From contig JAVJVX010000005.1 in assembly GCA_040220875.1 (NCBI GenBank), forward strand, positions 709,665 through 773,664: a stretch of 64,000 nt of DNA, read 5' to 3'. This document shows, in pieces, positions 27,017-34,485 of this stretch (the first letter of the stretch is position 1; each line of letters starts with the position of its first letter). The translations under genes were made by a program, and so were the position numbers. This DNA comes from Alphaproteobacteria bacterium. GTDB lineage: Bacteria > Pseudomonadota > Alphaproteobacteria > JAVJVX01. Under the pieces are notes generated by a model, which was not told the origin of the DNA, made no database searches, and worked only from the letters and a program-made list of their open reading frames with translations.

Positions 27017-27238
27017 CTTCAGCTGAACCTAATCCCCACGCAGAAACGGGAACATAGCCGCAAGCTGGATGAACTCTATGAAGTGATCGAGGCGTGCGGC
27101 CGCGGGCCTTTCATCGAGCTATTCGCTCGCGACACCCGAAAGGGGTGGGTAGGCTGGGGCAACCAGTCAGACGATTACAAGATCACGTGGGATACATATG
27201 CCCACCACAGCCGCGTTCAGCCGACCGCTGCTGAGTGA
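27017..27238 (+). pseudogene. C-terminal remnant of an MT-A70 family adenine methyltransferase
   Basis: About 73 residues match the C-terminal end of MT-A70-type DNA N6-adenine methyltransferases, which phages and mobile elements often carry. The segments are KREHSRKLDELYEVIEAC, FIELFARDTRKGWVGWGN and DDYKITWDTYAHHS. The catalytic DPPW motif and all of the SAM-binding part are missing; upstream the frame runs into unrelated low-complexity sequence. It is therefore a dead fragment. It suggests that a prophage or island once occupied the site. Confidence 0.75.
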
Positions 27239-27383
27239 TTTCATTCCGACACCCGTAAGTCCGACTGCCGCTCGAACCTGTAGCCGACACCGAAGCCTTC
27301 GAACGATCATTATCGCTTGGGGGTTTCAGTGCTATCCTCGTCCCTCGCACAGCACGCGGCTCGGGATATGCGGATGATTTGCG

Positions 27384-28709
27384 ATGAAGGTAATTGAACA
27401 GTTGGGGGTAGGAGGCTTCGGAAACGTCGACCTCGTCGAGGACGATGATGGAACCCGATACGCTCGCAAGACGTTTTCAGAGAACCAGCCGCTCACCCCT
27501 GAACTCCGGGAAAACGTAATTAAGAGATTTAAGAGAGAAGCACGGATTCAGAAAAGCGTTTCACACCAGAATATTGTTCCTGTCATTGATGACGACCCAG
27601 ATGCCGCCCCCCCATATTACTTAATGCCTGTGGCGGAAAGTACGTTAGACAAAGATATCGCCGCAGATAGAACACTGGGCGGTAATTTTATCGCTGCAAT
27701 TAGCGATATTGTTGCTGCCTTGGAAGAATTGCACTCGGTTCAAATTTACCATCGTGACCTTAAACCCCAAAATGTACTCCGATTTACTGATAACTCCGGT
27801 GACGATCCGGTTACTTATTATGCAGTTAGTGACTTTGGCCTGATTTCTCTAAACGAATCACAACTTTCTGCTTTGACAACAACTGGGATGGCGAAAGGTT
27901 CAGATCACTACACTGCGCCGGAAATAACAAAAGATTTGAGACGAGCGTCACCTCAATCCGATATCTATTCTCTTGGCTGCATCCTCCACGACATGGTTGG
28001 CACAGCTGATCGAGTCCCGTGTGCTGAAATTAAAGAAGAAGGCCCGCATGGGGGAATCTTGCGCGGATGCACATACTTTGATCCTGCGCGGCGATTTCGG
28101 ACGGCCAGAAGCGTCTTGGACGCGCTGGTAAGCGTCGGTAGCGTCAATGTCGAAACCGAAAGCCGGCAGGCTGCTGACTATATAAGCGAACTAGATTCGG
28201 ATAATTCGATACACGAAGATGTATGGGCTGCGCTCGCAGATTTCCTTGATTCACAGGCGAGCAAACAGGACAGGCGCGCCATATGCATGAATCTTAGCGG
28301 GCAGCGCATAACCGAACTTTGTGAGGCAGCTCCAGGGTGTGCAAACCAAATCGGTATAGTTTACGCAGATTGGGTATTTAACACGGCCTTTAACTTTGAT
28401 CACTGTGATGGCATTGCAAACCGATTAGAAATTTTTGTCGAACAAGGCAATTTCGAGACCAAAGTCGACTGCCTAGTTGCAATGTTGGAGATGGGAACCA
28501 GCCACAATCGTTGGTATGTAGAACGAAAATTTATGCGCCTTTGTGGGCCCGATATGGATGACGCGTTAGCTAAGAGGGTCGCAATTGAGTTTCGGGTCCG
28601 TGACAATTGGGTTTGCTCCGCGGTAGCCCATCTAGAAAGATCCATCAGCGTGGACCGCAGTCAACTCCATCCCGAAATCGTCCAAGCGCTATCAGAGCTC
28701 TGTCAATGA
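27384..28709 (+). CDS. Hanks-type Ser/Thr protein kinase with unknown helical C-terminal domain
   Basis: A 441-residue soluble kinase with every catalytic element present: G-loop GVGGFGNV (8-15), K29, E52, HRDLKPQN (123-130), D150-F-G, APE (178-180), D193 and R237. The kinase domain ends near residue 250. Residues 255-441 form a largely helical region with repeated aromatic and acidic helices (for example WAALADFLDSQ and CLVAMLEMGT) that I do not recognise; a HEAT-like fold is possible. No membrane segment or sensor domain follows, unlike PknB-type housekeeping kinases. Base composition is much lower in GC than the flanks. The stop overlaps the PP2C start (ATGA), so kinase and opposing phosphatase are made together. 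The ribosome binding site is weak. Confidence 0.9.
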   Translation: MKVIEQLGVGGFGNVDLVEDDDGTRYARKTFSENQPLTPELRENVIKRFKREARIQKSVSHQNIVPVIDDDPDAAPPYYLMPVAESTLDKDIAADRTLGGNFIAAISDIVAALEELHSVQIYHRDLKPQNVLRFTDNSGDDPVTYYAVSDFGLISLNESQLSALTTTGMAKGSDHYTAPEITKDLRRASPQSDIYSLGCILHDMVGTADRVPCAEIKEEGPHGGILRGCTYFDPARRFRTARSVLDALVSVGSVNVETESRQAADYISELDSDNSIHEDVWAALADFLDSQASKQDRRAICMNLSGQRITELCEAAPGCANQIGIVYADWVFNTAFNFDHCDGIANRLEIFVEQGNFETKVDCLVAMLEMGTSHNRWYVERKFMRLCGPDMDDALAKRVAIEFRVRDNWVCSAVAHLERSISVDRSQLHPEIVQALSELCQ

Positions 28710-29425
28710 GGTTTGCAACAGCAAGCATTACCGAAGCGGGCCCAAGAACGGTAAACGAGGACAGCATAGGCATTTGGAATTTGCCGGGTGGAGCTGTGGC
28801 TGTTGCCGTTGCTGACGGGTTGGGAGGTATGGGCGGTGGTGATACGGCCTCGGGGATTGCCATACAGTTATTCGGGAACGCGGTTACCAAGGAAAAATCA
28901 ACCCAACCTAATCTTTCTGATCTAGCAAAGCTCATCCACAGCCAAATTAGGTCCACGCAGGCGCCGGGCTCGAGCGAAAGCACAATGGCGACGACACTAA
29001 CGGCGGCAATCTTTCGAAACTCGACCGTAGCCGGAGTTCATTGCGGAGATAGTAGAGCAGCGATTGCCCGTGAGAATGGTATTCTTCGATTAACAAAGGA
29101 TCATACAGAGGCACAGCGTTTATTCGACCAAGGAAAATTAAGCAAATCAGAATTAATAAATTACCCAAGACAAAATATTCTTGACAGCGCTCTTGGAGCC
29201 CGCAAGGAACCAAAAATAGACGTTTTTGACTTTGACGTGCATGTGGGAGACAAATTCTTCTTCACTTCTGACGGCATGCACGAAAAAGTTTTTTTGCGGG
29301 AGATGCGTGCCATAGCAGCCGACTTTAGTGAACCCAGTCCGTTTGTTGAGAAAATGCGGGCCATCGTCGAAAATCGTGGTGCCGAAGATAACTTCAGTTT
29401 GATCGCCGTATTTGTTCAAGATTGA
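28706..29425 (+). CDS. PP2C-family protein phosphatase paired with the kinase
   Basis: A 239-residue soluble PP2C (PPM) phosphatase. The start at 28706 gives an ATGA overlap with the kinase gene; an earlier ATG would read backward into the kinase. The metal-binding and structural motifs are intact: R14 and NED (17-19), VADGLGGMGGG with D37, TMATTLTAA, HCGDSRAA, TSDGM and AEDNFS. It should reverse phosphorylation by the upstream kinase, or reset it. It shows the same lower-GC composition as the kinase. TerY-type phosphorylation triads also contain a kinase and a PP2C protein, but a vWA partner is not present here. Confidence 0.9.
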   Translation: MRFATASITEAGPRTVNEDSIGIWNLPGGAVAVAVADGLGGMGGGDTASGIAIQLFGNAVTKEKSTQPNLSDLAKLIHSQIRSTQAPGSSESTMATTLTAAIFRNSTVAGVHCGDSRAAIARENGILRLTKDHTEAQRLFDQGKLSKSELINYPRQNILDSALGARKEPKIDVFDFDVHVGDKFFFTSDGMHEKVFLREMRAIAADFSEPSPFVEKMRAIVENRGAEDNFSLIAVFVQD

Positions 29426-29559
29426 GAATTGGGTCGGCGGTACCGCTATCAGTCTCACCCCGCAACATGGGCAAAAAATTCACTGCAAATCTGATGCAAG
29501 CCACCCACCGCCCCAAATAGCAAAACTCCCCGAACTCATTGAGCTACCGACGTTATTTT
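29426..29559. other. Non-coding end of the island
   Basis: The 134 bases after the PP2C gene hold no gene I can support. A short palindrome GCGGTACCGC lies near 29436-29450 and could be part of a weak terminator. The sequence remains of lower GC than the chromosome up to the tRNA-like fragment. Confidence 0.4.
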
Positions 29560-29603
29560 TGGTTGCGGGCGCAGGGTTTACGCCTGCGACCTTCAGGTTC
29601 TGA
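29557..29603 (-). repeat. Degenerate 3' half of initiator tRNA-fMet (attachment-site remnant)
   Basis: On the minus strand, 29599 down to 29561 reads AACCTGAAGGTCGCAGG, then a T-loop-like CGTAAAC, then CCTGC, then GCCCGCAACC and CCA. Compared from memory with initiator tRNA this matches about 34 of 39 positions from the anticodon loop to the 3' end, and the T-stem pairs remain. The 5' half is absent. Read on the plus strand it encodes VAGAGFTPATFRF and a stop, close to VAGAGFEPATFRL, a tail produced when coding sequences run through a tRNA-fMet att core. This is strong evidence of an old integrase target. Confidence 0.68.
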
Positions 29604-29635
29604 AGCTGAGCCCAGATTGGGCGTCATGAAGAGGA

Positions 29636-29711
29636 TGGTGCCGCCTGCGTGACTTGAACACGCGACCCCCGCATTACGAATGCGATGCTCTACCAACTGA
29701 GCTAAGGCGGC
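29636..29711 (-). tRNA. tRNA-Thr (anticodon CGT)
   Basis: A 76-base cloverleaf with encoded CCA. Acceptor arms GCCGCCT and AGGCGGC pair perfectly, with A as the discriminator base. The D arm reads GCTCAGTTGGTAGAGC, the anticodon stem is TCGCA/TGCGG with loop TTCGTAA, and the T arm is GCGTG-TTCAAGT-CACGC. The anticodon CGT reads ACG threonine codons. Its 3' end faces the island. Transcription is toward the island, perhaps as the tail of the hem operon since no clear promoter is seen in front of it. Confidence 0.95.
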
Positions 29712-29844
29712 CCATGTGCGTCCCCGCCGGGGCGGGGAGCGGGGCGAGTGCCGGGCCCGGCGCCCGGCGGTCTTGCCCGCGAACTGTCGTTAACGCCCCC
29801 TGATTACCGCCGATCGGGCGCGGCGCGCAAGCCGTTTGGCCCGG

Positions 29845-29897
29845 GGTCGGGATCGGCGGCCCGATCAGGGTCCCGACCGGGGATGGCGATCGGGACC
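29845..29897. other. Overlapping inverted repeats with mutually exclusive pairing between hemY and tRNA-Thr
   Basis: GGTCGGGA (29845-29852) can pair with TCCCGACC (29871-29878). Overlapping GGTCCCGA (29869-29876) can instead pair with TCGGGACC (29890-29897). The two 8-bp stems share bases and cannot form together. The region lies just past the hemY stop in its direction of transcription and before tRNA-Thr. It could be a Rho-independent-like terminator or processing structure; no T-tract follows the stems on the hemY strand. Confidence 0.5.
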
Positions 29898-29947
29898 GGG
29901 GCCGCCCTTTTTCGGCGATTTTGCTTAAAGGCGGCTTAATCGGGCGG

Positions 29948-31333
29948 TCAGGCCGCGCCCGTGGCCCCCGCTGCCGGGGCGGAACCGGCCGCCGGCAGGG
30001 CCGGCGCGTCGAGCACCTGGCTGCCCGCCAGGCGCGGCGCGTGATGCGGCGCGGGCGGGCCGAAGCGGATCGTATCGAAGGCGCCGCAATCGGGGCAGAC
30101 GGCCGTGACCTCGCGAACCTCCTTGCCGCAATTCGTGCACGACCAGACCGGATCGGCCGGCGCGTCGGCGGCGCGGGCGAGATACTGGCGCACCGCCGCG
30201 CCATCGTTGTCACCCATCTCGGCCAGCTCGGCCAGCGCACGAAACACACGGCGCGACGGCGCCCCCTCGGCCGCAGCCTTGAGATGGGTCCGGGCTTCGC
30301 CCCAGAGTCCGGCCTTGAGCGCCGCCTCGCCCAGAATGAGATGGGTCTCGGCATGGTCGGGCTGGAGCTGGCGCAGTTTCTCGATCTTGATCACCCTGTT
30401 GAGCGGCGTGTCATCGGCATAAAGCCCGGCATAGGCTTCCCCGATCAGGCGATGGGGGGCGCGCTCCCAGGCGCGTTCCAGCACGCGGGCGGCGCGTTGC
30501 GTGCGGCCGCGCCGGGCGAGAAGATCGGCCGTGCGCAGGACAGCGGCCAGCAGCGTTTCGTCAAGCCGCTCGGCCGCGCGCGCATGGTCGAGCGCCGCGT
30601 CCTCGAGCCCGTTGGTCTCGGCCGCGCGGCTTTGCTCGAGGCGCAGGAGCGCGCGCCGGCGCTTGCCGATCTCGGGGGTCACCAGCCGGGCGCGCAGGAG
30701 GCGGTCGAGTGTCTCTTCCGCCTCGGCCCAGCGGGCGGTGCGAAGCTGGACATCAAACAGCAATTCGAGCGCCCAGGACGCGCGGGGCTGGGCCCGGGCC
30801 GCCTGGCTCACATGGTCGAGCGCGGCGTTCAGATCGCCGGCGCGATAGGCTTCGAGCGCGAGACCGCGATAGCCCAGAAGCCGCGTCTCGGGCGTCTCCA
30901 GCATCTCGCCATAAAGCCGGCGGGCGGTTGCGTGGTCACCGCTGACCCGCGCCGCCTCGCCTTCGAGCAGAAGTGTCAGCACGCGGTGGCCGAGATTTTC
31001 GGAGACGATCCGCGCCTCTTTCGCCGCCGCCGCGCCATCGCCCGTCGCCACCGCGAGGAGGCCCCGGGCCAGGGCGTTCTGGCCGCGCTCGCGCCGGCGC
31101 GCATCGCGCGCCCTGCGCCAGCGCATCGGCGTCGCCGCGATGAAGGACCAGAGCCGGAAGATTATGAGAAACGTCAGGGTGAGAAGGGCCACCCCCAGCA
31201 CGACGACGCCGATCGAGGTCTCGATGCGCCAGCCCTGCCAGTCAAGCACGACGCGTCCCGGGTGATCGGCCAGCCAGGCCGCCCCGAGCGCGAGGACCGC
31301 AAGACCCGCCAGAATGACGACGCCACGGAGCAT
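29948..31333 (-). CDS. hemY: HemY-like tetratricopeptide membrane protein of haem biosynthesis
   Basis: A 461-residue protein with two N-terminal membrane helices (about residues 4-21 and 40-66) followed by TPR-like helical repeats. The C-terminus has a CTNCGK ... CPDC zinc-ribbon-like pair and a disordered alanine-rich tail. HemY of proteobacteria is placed in the hem operon and supports porphyrin synthesis in an unclear way; it is not the Bacillus protoporphyrinogen oxidase of the same name. The C-terminal zinc ribbon is usual in alphaproteobacterial members. Its ATG lies directly at the stop of the mic60-like gene. Confidence 0.88.
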   Translation of the reverse strand: MLRGVVILAGLAVLALGAAWLADHPGRVVLDWQGWRIETSIGVVVLGVALLTLTFLIIFRLWSFIAATPMRWRRARDARRRERGQNALARGLLAVATGDGAAAAKEARIVSENLGHRVLTLLLEGEAARVSGDHATARRLYGEMLETPETRLLGYRGLALEAYRAGDLNAALDHVSQAARAQPRASWALELLFDVQLRTARWAEAEETLDRLLRARLVTPEIGKRRRALLRLEQSRAAETNGLEDAALDHARAAERLDETLLAAVLRTADLLARRGRTQRAARVLERAWERAPHRLIGEAYAGLYADDTPLNRVIKIEKLRQLQPDHAETHLILGEAALKAGLWGEARTHLKAAAEGAPSRRVFRALAELAEMGDNDGAAVRQYLARAADAPADPVWSCTNCGKEVREVTAVCPDCGAFDTIRFGPPAPHHAPRLAGSQVLDAPALPAAGSAPAAGATGAA

Positions 31334-32560
31334 CTAGCCGGCCTCGTCCGGCGGCGGGTCGGGGGCGGGGATTTCATCGGTCAGCCGTTCCAGCGCCAGC
31401 CGGTCGAGCCGGTCGAGCAACTCCAAGGCCTGGAGCCGGGCCTCGGCCCGGACGAGCCAGGCCGAGACGGCCGCGCCCGCTTCCCCCGCGAGATCGCTCG
31501 AGAGATTTTTCATCTCCGCGACGGCGCCGGCGAGATCGTCACGCGCGAGTGCTGTTTCCGCCCGCGCGATCCGCGCGCCCGCATCCTCGCCCGCGACGTC
31601 GCCGGTTCGGCGAATGGTGACGAGGCCGCGCAGCCGGGCCACGACACGATCGAGCCATCCCGGTTGCGCCGCTGCCCCCGCATTCTCGCGGGCGCCGGCC
31701 AGCACGGCGGGGGTGAGGCGCTGAAACTCTCGCTCCAGCTCGGCAAGGCCGGCGAGACCGGTCTCGGCCTGGGGGCGCAGCCGGTCAAGGGCGGCGCGCG
31801 CCTCTTCGCCCGCGAGGCGCGTCGCCGTGCGCAGCTCGGCCAGATAATCCCGCCCCGCCAGCAATTGCTGGCGCAACTGACCAAGCGCCAGCGCCAGTCC
31901 CTCATCGCCGAGAGGGGCGCGGGCGCCCATATTCTGCGGCGCGGCCGCGACCCGGGCGGTGAGCGCGGCCACACGCTCGCGGAGGCGGGCCAGCTCGCCT
32001 TCAAGCTGACGCTTCTGTGCCGCCAGCGCCGCCGATTGCTCGGCCAGAAGCGCGCCGAGTCTGGCCTCCATGGCCTCGAGCCTTTCCCCACCGGCAGCGT
32101 CGCCAAGCGTCTCCTCGATCCGGGCGAGCCGGTCTTCCACCCCGATGAAACGGTCCTCGATATCCATGAGCGCGCGTTGCACCGCGCTGCGAAACGGCTC
32201 GGCATCGCCAGACGGTTCGGCATCGCCAGACGGTTCGACGGGGCTGGGCACCTCGTCGGCCGGGACGTCATCTTCCAGCGCCAGCGCCTCGGGCGCAGAG
32301 GCCGGGGCCTCGGCCGGGGCGCCGTCATCTTCCGCCGCCGGCGTCATCGCCTCGATCCATCCATCCACGACGGGGCGCCAGTGTTCCAGCGTCACGGCAC
32401 CCAGCGCAATGACGACGCCGAGCGACAGAAGCCACGCCAGGCGCCTCATCATGCGGCGAAAGGGGCGCGTCGGCTTGTTCGCGGACTCGCGCGCCGCCGG
32501 GCTCGCATCGTCGCCGTCCGTCCCGCCTGCATCGCGATCGATTTCGGGATCGTCTGTCAT
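31334..32560 (-). CDS. Mic60/mitofilin-like protein (COG4223 type)
   Basis: A 408-residue protein. The ATG at 32560 is chosen because the longer frame would begin at TTG. An acidic N-terminus is followed by one membrane helix (about residues 42-62), an alanine/proline/acidic linker, a long coiled coil (about residues 140-220) and a C-terminal mitofilin-like helical domain. Alphaproteobacterial Mic60 homologues bend membranes, are ancestral to mitochondrial cristae proteins and lie in the haem operon, exactly as here. The linker contains a recent exact 18-bp tandem duplication (SGDAEP repeats). Confidence 0.82.
   Translation of the reverse strand: MTDDPEIDRDAGGTDGDDASPAARESANKPTRPFRRMMRRLAWLLSLGVVIALGAVTLEHWRPVVDGWIEAMTPAAEDDGAPAEAPASAPEALALEDDVPADEVPSPVEPSGDAEPSGDAEPFRSAVQRALMDIEDRFIGVEDRLARIEETLGDAAGGERLEAMEARLGALLAEQSAALAAQKRQLEGELARLRERVAALTARVAAAPQNMGARAPLGDEGLALALGQLRQQLLAGRDYLAELRTATRLAGEEARAALDRLRPQAETGLAGLAELEREFQRLTPAVLAGARENAGAAAQPGWLDRVVARLRGLVTIRRTGDVAGEDAGARIARAETALARDDLAGAVAEMKNLSSDLAGEAGAAVSAWLVRAEARLQALELLDRLDRLALERLTDEIPAPDPPPDEAG
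32201..32236 (-). repeat. Exact 18-bp tandem repeat inside mic60-like gene
   Basis: Two exact 18-base copies lie at 32201-32218 and 32219-32236. They encode a repeated six-residue unit (SGDAEP) in the acidic, proline-containing linker between the membrane helix and the coiled coil. The repeat is in frame, so copy-number changes would only lengthen or shorten the linker. Confidence 0.85.
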
Positions 32561-32620
32561 GCCGCTCAATATATCCTTCCCGACGCTGTCTGTCCCGATG
32601 GCCGTAGGGCCGCCTGGCGT

Positions 32621-33361
32621 TCAGGCGTGGAACCTGTTGGCGAGCCGGGCCGCCTCGGTGAGGAGGCTATCCTGATCGGGCTTGTCGGCGATCACAACCG
32701 CCCGCCACGGCAGGATGCTGATTTTTTTCGCCACCGCCGGGCTCAGGCAGAGCGCGACCGTCTCGGCGCAATCGGGGCCGATCTCGTCCCGGTTGGCGAG
32801 GCGGACGAAAGTCTCCCCGGTTCGCGGCGAAAAGAACAGCGCCAGCGCCACGGCGCGAGCGCGAAAGAGGGCGCGAGCCGCTTCCGAGAGACGGCGCGCC
32901 GGTTCGGCCCGGTAGAGCGCGACACGTTTTGCGTCGAAGCCCTCGCCCGCCAGGCGGCCCGCGAGATCCCCGGCAGCATTCGCGCCCGAAACATGCAGGA
33001 CCGGGCCCGCCGCGGGGTCGAGATTTTGGACCAGGCACCGGGCGAGCGCGGCCACGTCGCCCGCGGCCGAGGTGACATGGCGAAACCCGGCCGCGCGCGC
33101 GGCGCGGGCGCTTGCGTCGCCGACGGTGAACACCGGCACGTGCCAAAGATCGAGATGGGCGCGGCGGGCGAGCGCGCGCACCCCGTTCGTGCTGGTGACG
33201 GCGATGGCCTGCAGATCATCGGGCGGGCGCAGCGGCGTGTGCAGGTCCTCGATCCCGAGCAGCGGTTCGACGACCGGGCGGTACCCCTGGCTCTGGAGCG
33301 CATGGGCGAGCGGTTCGGCGTCCTCCCAGGGGCGGGTGACAAGGGCAATGGGGCGCGCCAT
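32621..33361 (-). CDS. hemD: Uroporphyrinogen-III synthase
   Basis: A 246-residue enzyme that closes and inverts ring D of hydroxymethylbilane to make uroporphyrinogen III. The ATG at 33361 (MARPIALVTRPWEDAEPL) lies 4 bases after the hemC stop; a longer frame overlapping hemC is not supported. HemD proteins are poorly conserved, but the RP-x-x-D-A start, AVTSTNGVRALARRA, and the C-terminal FFSPRTGETFVRL fit the two-domain family. Position between hemC and mic60-hemY is the standard alphaproteobacterial order. Confidence 0.9.
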   Translation of the reverse strand: MARPIALVTRPWEDAEPLAHALQSQGYRPVVEPLLGIEDLHTPLRPPDDLQAIAVTSTNGVRALARRAHLDLWHVPVFTVGDASARAARAAGFRHVTSAAGDVAALARCLVQNLDPAAGPVLHVSGANAAGDLAGRLAGEGFDAKRVALYRAEPARRLSEAARALFRARAVALALFFSPRTGETFVRLANRDEIGPDCAETVALCLSPAVAKKISILPWRAVVIADKPDQDSLLTEAARLANRFHA

Positions 33362-33365
33362 GGGC

Positions 33366-34382
33366 TTATGTCCCGGACCCGCCCGATTCGCCCGGACCGT
33401 CGACCGACTCTGCGGCCAGAAGCCGGGCCATGAAGCCGGGCCCGGCGCGGTCGCGCAACAGCTCGCCGAGGCGGCGGCCAAGGCTCTGCGCCTCATGGCG
33501 CGGGCCCGTGGCCTCGGCGCGATGAACCTCCGAGCCGTCCGGCAGGGCGACGAGGCCTTCGAGATGAATGTCCGCCCCGCGCAGGCGGGCCAGCCCCGCG
33601 ATAGGTGTCCGGCACGAGCCGTCGAGCACCGCCAGCATCGCGCGCTCGGCCGTGACCGGATCGGCGCTGTCGGGATCGTCGAGGGCCGCGAGAATTCGGA
33701 TGACCACCGGATCGTCGGCCCGGCAGGTGAGGGCTATCGCGCCCTGGGCCACGGCGGGCAGCATCTCGTCGGTCTCGAGCACCGCATCCGCCTCGCCCGC
33801 CAGTTCGAGCCGGTTGAGCCCGGCAAGGGCGAGCAGGGTGGCATCGATCTCGCGCGCGGCGAGCTTGCGCAGCCGGGTCTGGACGTTGCCGCGCAGGCTC
33901 ACGACCCGGAGATCAGGGCGCAAGGCCCGTACCTGCGCGGCCCGGCGCAGCGAGGCCGTGCCCAGGACCGCGCCCGGGGGCAGATCGGCGAGGCGCGTGA
34001 TGCCGCGCGCGAACAGCGCGTCGCGCGGATCCTCGCGCGGCAGGACGGCGGCGATGACGAGGCCATCGGGCAAACGGGTGGCGAGGTCCTTCATGGAATG
34101 GACGCCCACCTCGACCTCACCCGCGAGCTGGGCCGCGTCGATCTCCTTGGTAAAGAGACCCTTGCCGCCGATATCGCGAAGCGGACCCGAGACTTCCCGG
34201 TCACCCGTCGTCTGGAGCGTGCGAATTCGGGTCCGGATCGGCGTGCCGGATTCCCGGCCGAGGGCGGCCAGGCGCCGGGCCACCTGATGGGCCTGGGCCA
34301 GGGCGAGCGGACTGCCGCGCGTGCCGAGCGTCAGGCTGAAACCTGCGGGGCCGGGCGGGGCGGGTATTTTTTTGCCGGACAT
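33366..34382 (-). CDS. hemC: Hydroxymethylbilane synthase (porphobilinogen deaminase)
   Basis: A 338-residue enzyme that joins four porphobilinogens. The start at 34382 (MSGKKIPAPPGPAGFSLTLG) is chosen from the family start TLGTRGSPLALAQA; the frame extends further upstream without support. Key segments are HSMKDLATRLPDGL, LGTASLRRAAQ, and C257 in AVLDGSCRTPIAG, which binds the dipyrromethane cofactor. The gene is first in hemC-hemD-mic60-hemY and divergent from tsaD, with 103 bases between the starts for both promoters. Confidence 0.95.
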   Translation of the reverse strand: MSGKKIPAPPGPAGFSLTLGTRGSPLALAQAHQVARRLAALGRESGTPIRTRIRTLQTTGDREVSGPLRDIGGKGLFTKEIDAAQLAGEVEVGVHSMKDLATRLPDGLVIAAVLPREDPRDALFARGITRLADLPPGAVLGTASLRRAAQVRALRPDLRVVSLRGNVQTRLRKLAAREIDATLLALAGLNRLELAGEADAVLETDEMLPAVAQGAIALTCRADDPVVIRILAALDDPDSADPVTAERAMLAVLDGSCRTPIAGLARLRGADIHLEGLVALPDGSEVHRAEATGPRHEAQSLGRRLGELLRDRAGPGFMARLLAAESVDGPGESGGSGT

Positions 34383-34485
34383 GGTAGGTAAATGTCTAGC
34401 GCGTTGCGCGCGGCGGCGAAAGCCGGGACCGCGGTGGCGGGCCAGAGGAAGGCGGGGCCGGCACGGCACATCACGGCGCGCGCGC

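Noticed and set aside
27384-29425. Complete TerY-P phosphorylation triad
   Set aside because: Kinase and PP2C are present but no vWA TerY gene lies in the island, and the kinase has no visible zinc-ribbon tail.
29535-29556. A tRNA 5'-half-like string (TCGGTAGCTCAATGAG on the minus strand) beside the tRNA-fMet fragment
   Set aside because: It is short, has no pairing acceptor strand and lies on the 3' side of the fMet fragment, so it cannot complete that tRNA; chance similarity is likely.
29412-29603. A 63-codon frame ending GAGFTPATFRF as a real small protein
   Set aside because: The tail is the translation of the antisense tRNA-fMet fragment, and the rest shows no ribosome binding site or domain.
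29921-33433. Open frame of 1170 codons on the plus strand
   Set aside because: It runs opposite hemY, mic60 and hemD, has a composition typical of GC-rich antisense frames (Arg, Gly, Pro, Ala) and shows no domain. The minus-strand genes have clear motifs.
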